Shown here: in pieces, positions 40,229 through 41,870 of the stretch
How positions within the stretch are numbered: the first letter of the stretch is position 1
Layout: each line of letters begins with the position of its first letter
Origin: Candidatus Limnocylindria bacterium
Lineage (GTDB): Bacteria; Chloroflexota; Limnocylindria; P2-11E
Assembly: GCA_036523395.1 (NCBI GenBank)
Contig: DATDEH010000048.1
Location: 1 to 41,870, forward strand
Reading direction: 5' to 3'
Length of the DNA stretch: 41,870 bases
Translations under genes and position numbers: made by a program
Notes under the pieces: model-generated
The model's database searches: none
Told to the model about the DNA's origin: nothing
Seen by the model: only the letters and a program-made list of their open reading frames with translations

Positions 40229-41730
40229 GCCAGACCCACCGCGCTCCGGACCGCTCGCACGTGTCGGAGGCCGAGTACACCGAACGCCGTCGCCGCCGCT
40301 GCGTAGGCGGCACCGCCGCAGGCCAACGCCGGCACGACACCGTACGGTCGGACGAGGAGAAGCGCGGCGAGCATGACGCCGCCCGCGCAAACGATGCGTG
40401 CCGCGTGACCGATGTTCTCTCGGCCGAGAAGACCGCGAGGGAGAAGGCGCAATGCACCTGCGAGGAAGAGACATTCGGTTGCGAGCTCGACAACGGCGGC
40501 CCCCACGGCTCCATTACCCGTGAGCGACTGTGCCACGGGGATCGCGAGGAGGTTGAGCGTGGGGTTGAACACCGCGCCGATCGTCGCCACGCCGAGCCAG
40601 CGACGCTCGAGTCCCAGGGCGATGAGTGCGGTCCCGAGGACCATGTCGGCGCCGACGAGGGTCTGTTGGAACGCCAGGACCATCATGAGTGGCACCGCGT
40701 TCTGCAGTCCATCGGACCAGCCCAGCAGCCCGGGGATGAGGGGAGCCATCGCGAACACCGTCGCGCTGATGGGCACGGTCAGCAGGAGCACGGTCGCAAG
40801 GCTCTCGCCGAGAAGGGTCCGGAAGATCTCCGGCCGGATCTTGTTGCGGCTCAACGCCGGCAGCAACGGGGTGGTGATGATCGTCGGGACGAAGACCGCC
40901 ACGCCGATGATCCGATAGGCGGCCGCGAGCCATCCCGCCGCGCTCGACTGCAGGAGAATGCCGGTCAGAATCACGTCGATATCGGCGCGGACCCGGATCG
41001 CGATGTTCCAGCCCAGGAACGGCAGTCCTCCGACCACCAGCTGTCGGAGCAGGCTGAGGTCGAAGGCGCCGCGGGTGAACCGTAGGCCGCTGGTCGACCA
41101 GAGCACCACCACCGTGATCGATTGGGTGATGAGGATCGCCAGTGCAAGGCCGAGGACGCCGCCACCGAGCGCGAGGGTGCCCAGTGAGGCTGTGGTGTTC
41201 GCGATCGTCGCGCCCGCGAGGGACCACGCGTATCGCGAGTGGCGGCCCATGCCGTTGAGCACCGCCGTCAGCACGGCGAAGATCGAGCCGACCAGGGCCG
41301 CGCCGATCGCGATCGGCAGGAGCCGGAGATCGAATGCCTGGACACCGAAGATCTCGACGCCGCCGAGCAGACCAGCGGCAAGGGCGAACCAGCAGCCCGT
41401 GGTCACAGCGACGGCGGCCCACGCGTAGCTCGAGGCGCGCTCTGGATCCGTAGCGACGCGTCGTTGCAGCAGCGCAGGTATACCCAGCGTCGAGATCGTG
41501 CCGATGAAGCTCGCGACCGCCCACGCGATCGCGTACCTGCCCAGACCGTCGTCGCCGAGGAACCTCGGGATGAAGACGGCTGTCGCAAGGCTGCTCGCCC
41601 AGGTGATGGGTTGCGTAGTGAGCAGGGCCAGCGCGCCGCGCGTGACCTGTACTCCGGTCTGCCGAGCGGTCGCCGGCTGCGGGGCCGCCGGTTCACCCGA
41701 GCTGGCGGGCGAGAGCGTACGTAGGCCCAC
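40225..41730 (-). CDS. Wzx-type polysaccharide flippase (MOP superfamily)
   Basis: 501 residues with about twelve to fourteen membrane helices and the repeated small-residue pattern of MOP exporters: ITWASSLATAVFIPRFLGDDGLGRYAIAWAVASFIGTISTLGIPALLQRRVA, GGGVLGLALAILITQSITVVVLW, VGGLPFLGWNIAIRVRADIDVILTGILLQSSAAGWLAAAYRIIGVAVFVP. It moves lipid-linked repeat units across the membrane for polymerisation. Its GTG start shares one base with the tadC stop (TAGTG), so it may be read from the Tad-pilus transcript, unusual for a flippase. A start further inside (e.g. near TRGALALL) is possible. Confidence 0.9.
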   Translation of the reverse strand: MGLRTLSPASSGEPAAPQPATARQTGVQVTRGALALLTTQPITWASSLATAVFIPRFLGDDGLGRYAIAWAVASFIGTISTLGIPALLQRRVATDPERASSYAWAAVAVTTGCWFALAAGLLGGVEIFGVQAFDLRLLPIAIGAALVGSIFAVLTAVLNGMGRHSRYAWSLAGATIANTTASLGTLALGGGVLGLALAILITQSITVVVLWSTSGLRFTRGAFDLSLLRQLVVGGLPFLGWNIAIRVRADIDVILTGILLQSSAAGWLAAAYRIIGVAVFVPTIITTPLLPALSRNKIRPEIFRTLLGESLATVLLLTVPISATVFAMAPLIPGLLGWSDGLQNAVPLMMVLAFQQTLVGADMVLGTALIALGLERRWLGVATIGAVFNPTLNLLAIPVAQSLTGNGAVGAAVVELATECLFLAGALRLLPRGLLGRENIGHAARIVCAGGVMLAALLLVRPYGVVPALACGGAAYAAAATAFGVLGLRHVRAVRSAVGLA

Positions 41731-41870
41731 TAGTTGAACGCCTGGAACGCTTCGAGGACGCGTGGCACCGCGGGGCCGAGCACGACCACGAACAAGGCGG
41801 GGAAGATGAAGAGCACCATCGGGAACAGCATCTTCACCGGGGCTTTGTGGGCGGCTTCCTCGGCGCGCTG
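41730..41870 (-). CDS. TadC-like type II/IV secretion membrane protein, C-terminus, partial
   Basis: The last 46 residues of a gene entering from the right edge: [33 protein letters not shown]…, then a stop at 41730-41732. The [32 protein letters not shown] block is the characteristic end of TadC/GspF-family proteins of Tad (Flp) pilus assembly platforms. It implies a Tad locus to the right of the window. Confidence 0.85.
   Translation of the reverse strand, partial: QRAEEAAHKAPVKMLFPMVLFIFPALFVVVLGPAVPRVLEAFQAFN

Overview
The window is a high-GC (roughly two thirds G+C) bacterial chromosome segment dominated by one surface/exopolysaccharide (EPS) locus of about 38 kb, flanked on the left by a diguanylate cyclase fragment and groES-groEL and on the right by the 3' end of a Tad-pilus gene. 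A CIRCE/HrcA-type groES promoter, a Gram-positive-style split chain-length regulator/BY-kinase pair, the absence of any outer-membrane polysaccharide exporter (Wza/OPX) and secreted proteins with NBR1-type Ig domains suggest a monoderm-like, probably uncultured lineage. Chloroflexota is my best guess, by inference only. No rRNA, tRNA or CRISPR array was recognised.

Layout. 1-588: end of a GAF-GGDEF diguanylate cyclase. 601-2732: promoter, CIRCE, groES, groEL and terminator. 2733-3417: no protein gene, but three hairpins including a 21-bp interrupted stem. 3418-6221: divergent GT4 and GT2 glycosyltransferases, the latter with a lysozyme-like N-terminal region. 6227-7653: an IS1111-group (IS110 family) element with 13-bp subterminal inverted repeats, a transposase broken by single-base indels, and a structured 3' noncoding segment. 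7743-15737 (minus): epimerase, GT4, processive GT2 and an ECF S-component, then a large GH5-like secreted protein and a membrane protein. 15904-26212 (plus): secreted paralogue of the GH protein, UDP-glucose dehydrogenase, UDP-xylose synthase, three tandem FemAB/GNAT-like proteins, a small GNAT, a NodB deacetylase and a GT9. 31072-26209 (minus): soluble histidine kinase, OmpR-type regulator, methyltransferase and two GT4s. 31374-39675 (plus): core Wzx/Wzy-type machinery (WecG-type GT26, polyprenyl-phosphate sugar transferase, GT4, Wzz-like, BY-kinase, 47-aa membrane protein, Wzy-like polymerase, serine-acetyltransferase-like protein, GT2). 41730-39647 (minus): Wzx flippase and acyltransferase, directly after tadC.

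How it fits together. Ugd and Uxs would supply UDP-glucuronate and UDP-xylose. The sugar transferase starts the lipid-linked repeat unit, the glycosyltransferases and acyl/methyl-transferases build and decorate it, Wzx flips it, Wzy polymerises it, and the Wzz/BY-kinase pair sets length. The secreted GH/NBR1-Ig proteins are candidates for binding or trimming the product outside the cell.

The most notable unexplained signal is a repeated regulatory motif. CTCAACC half-sites with an 11-bp period, usually three in a row, occur at five places (plus one weak candidate), each in an intergenic gap next to the start of an EPS transcription unit. The 7+4 geometry is that of PhoB/PhoP-type (OmpR-family) regulators, and an OmpR-family regulator with a sensorless kinase is encoded inside the locus. 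This looks like a locus-specific regulon.
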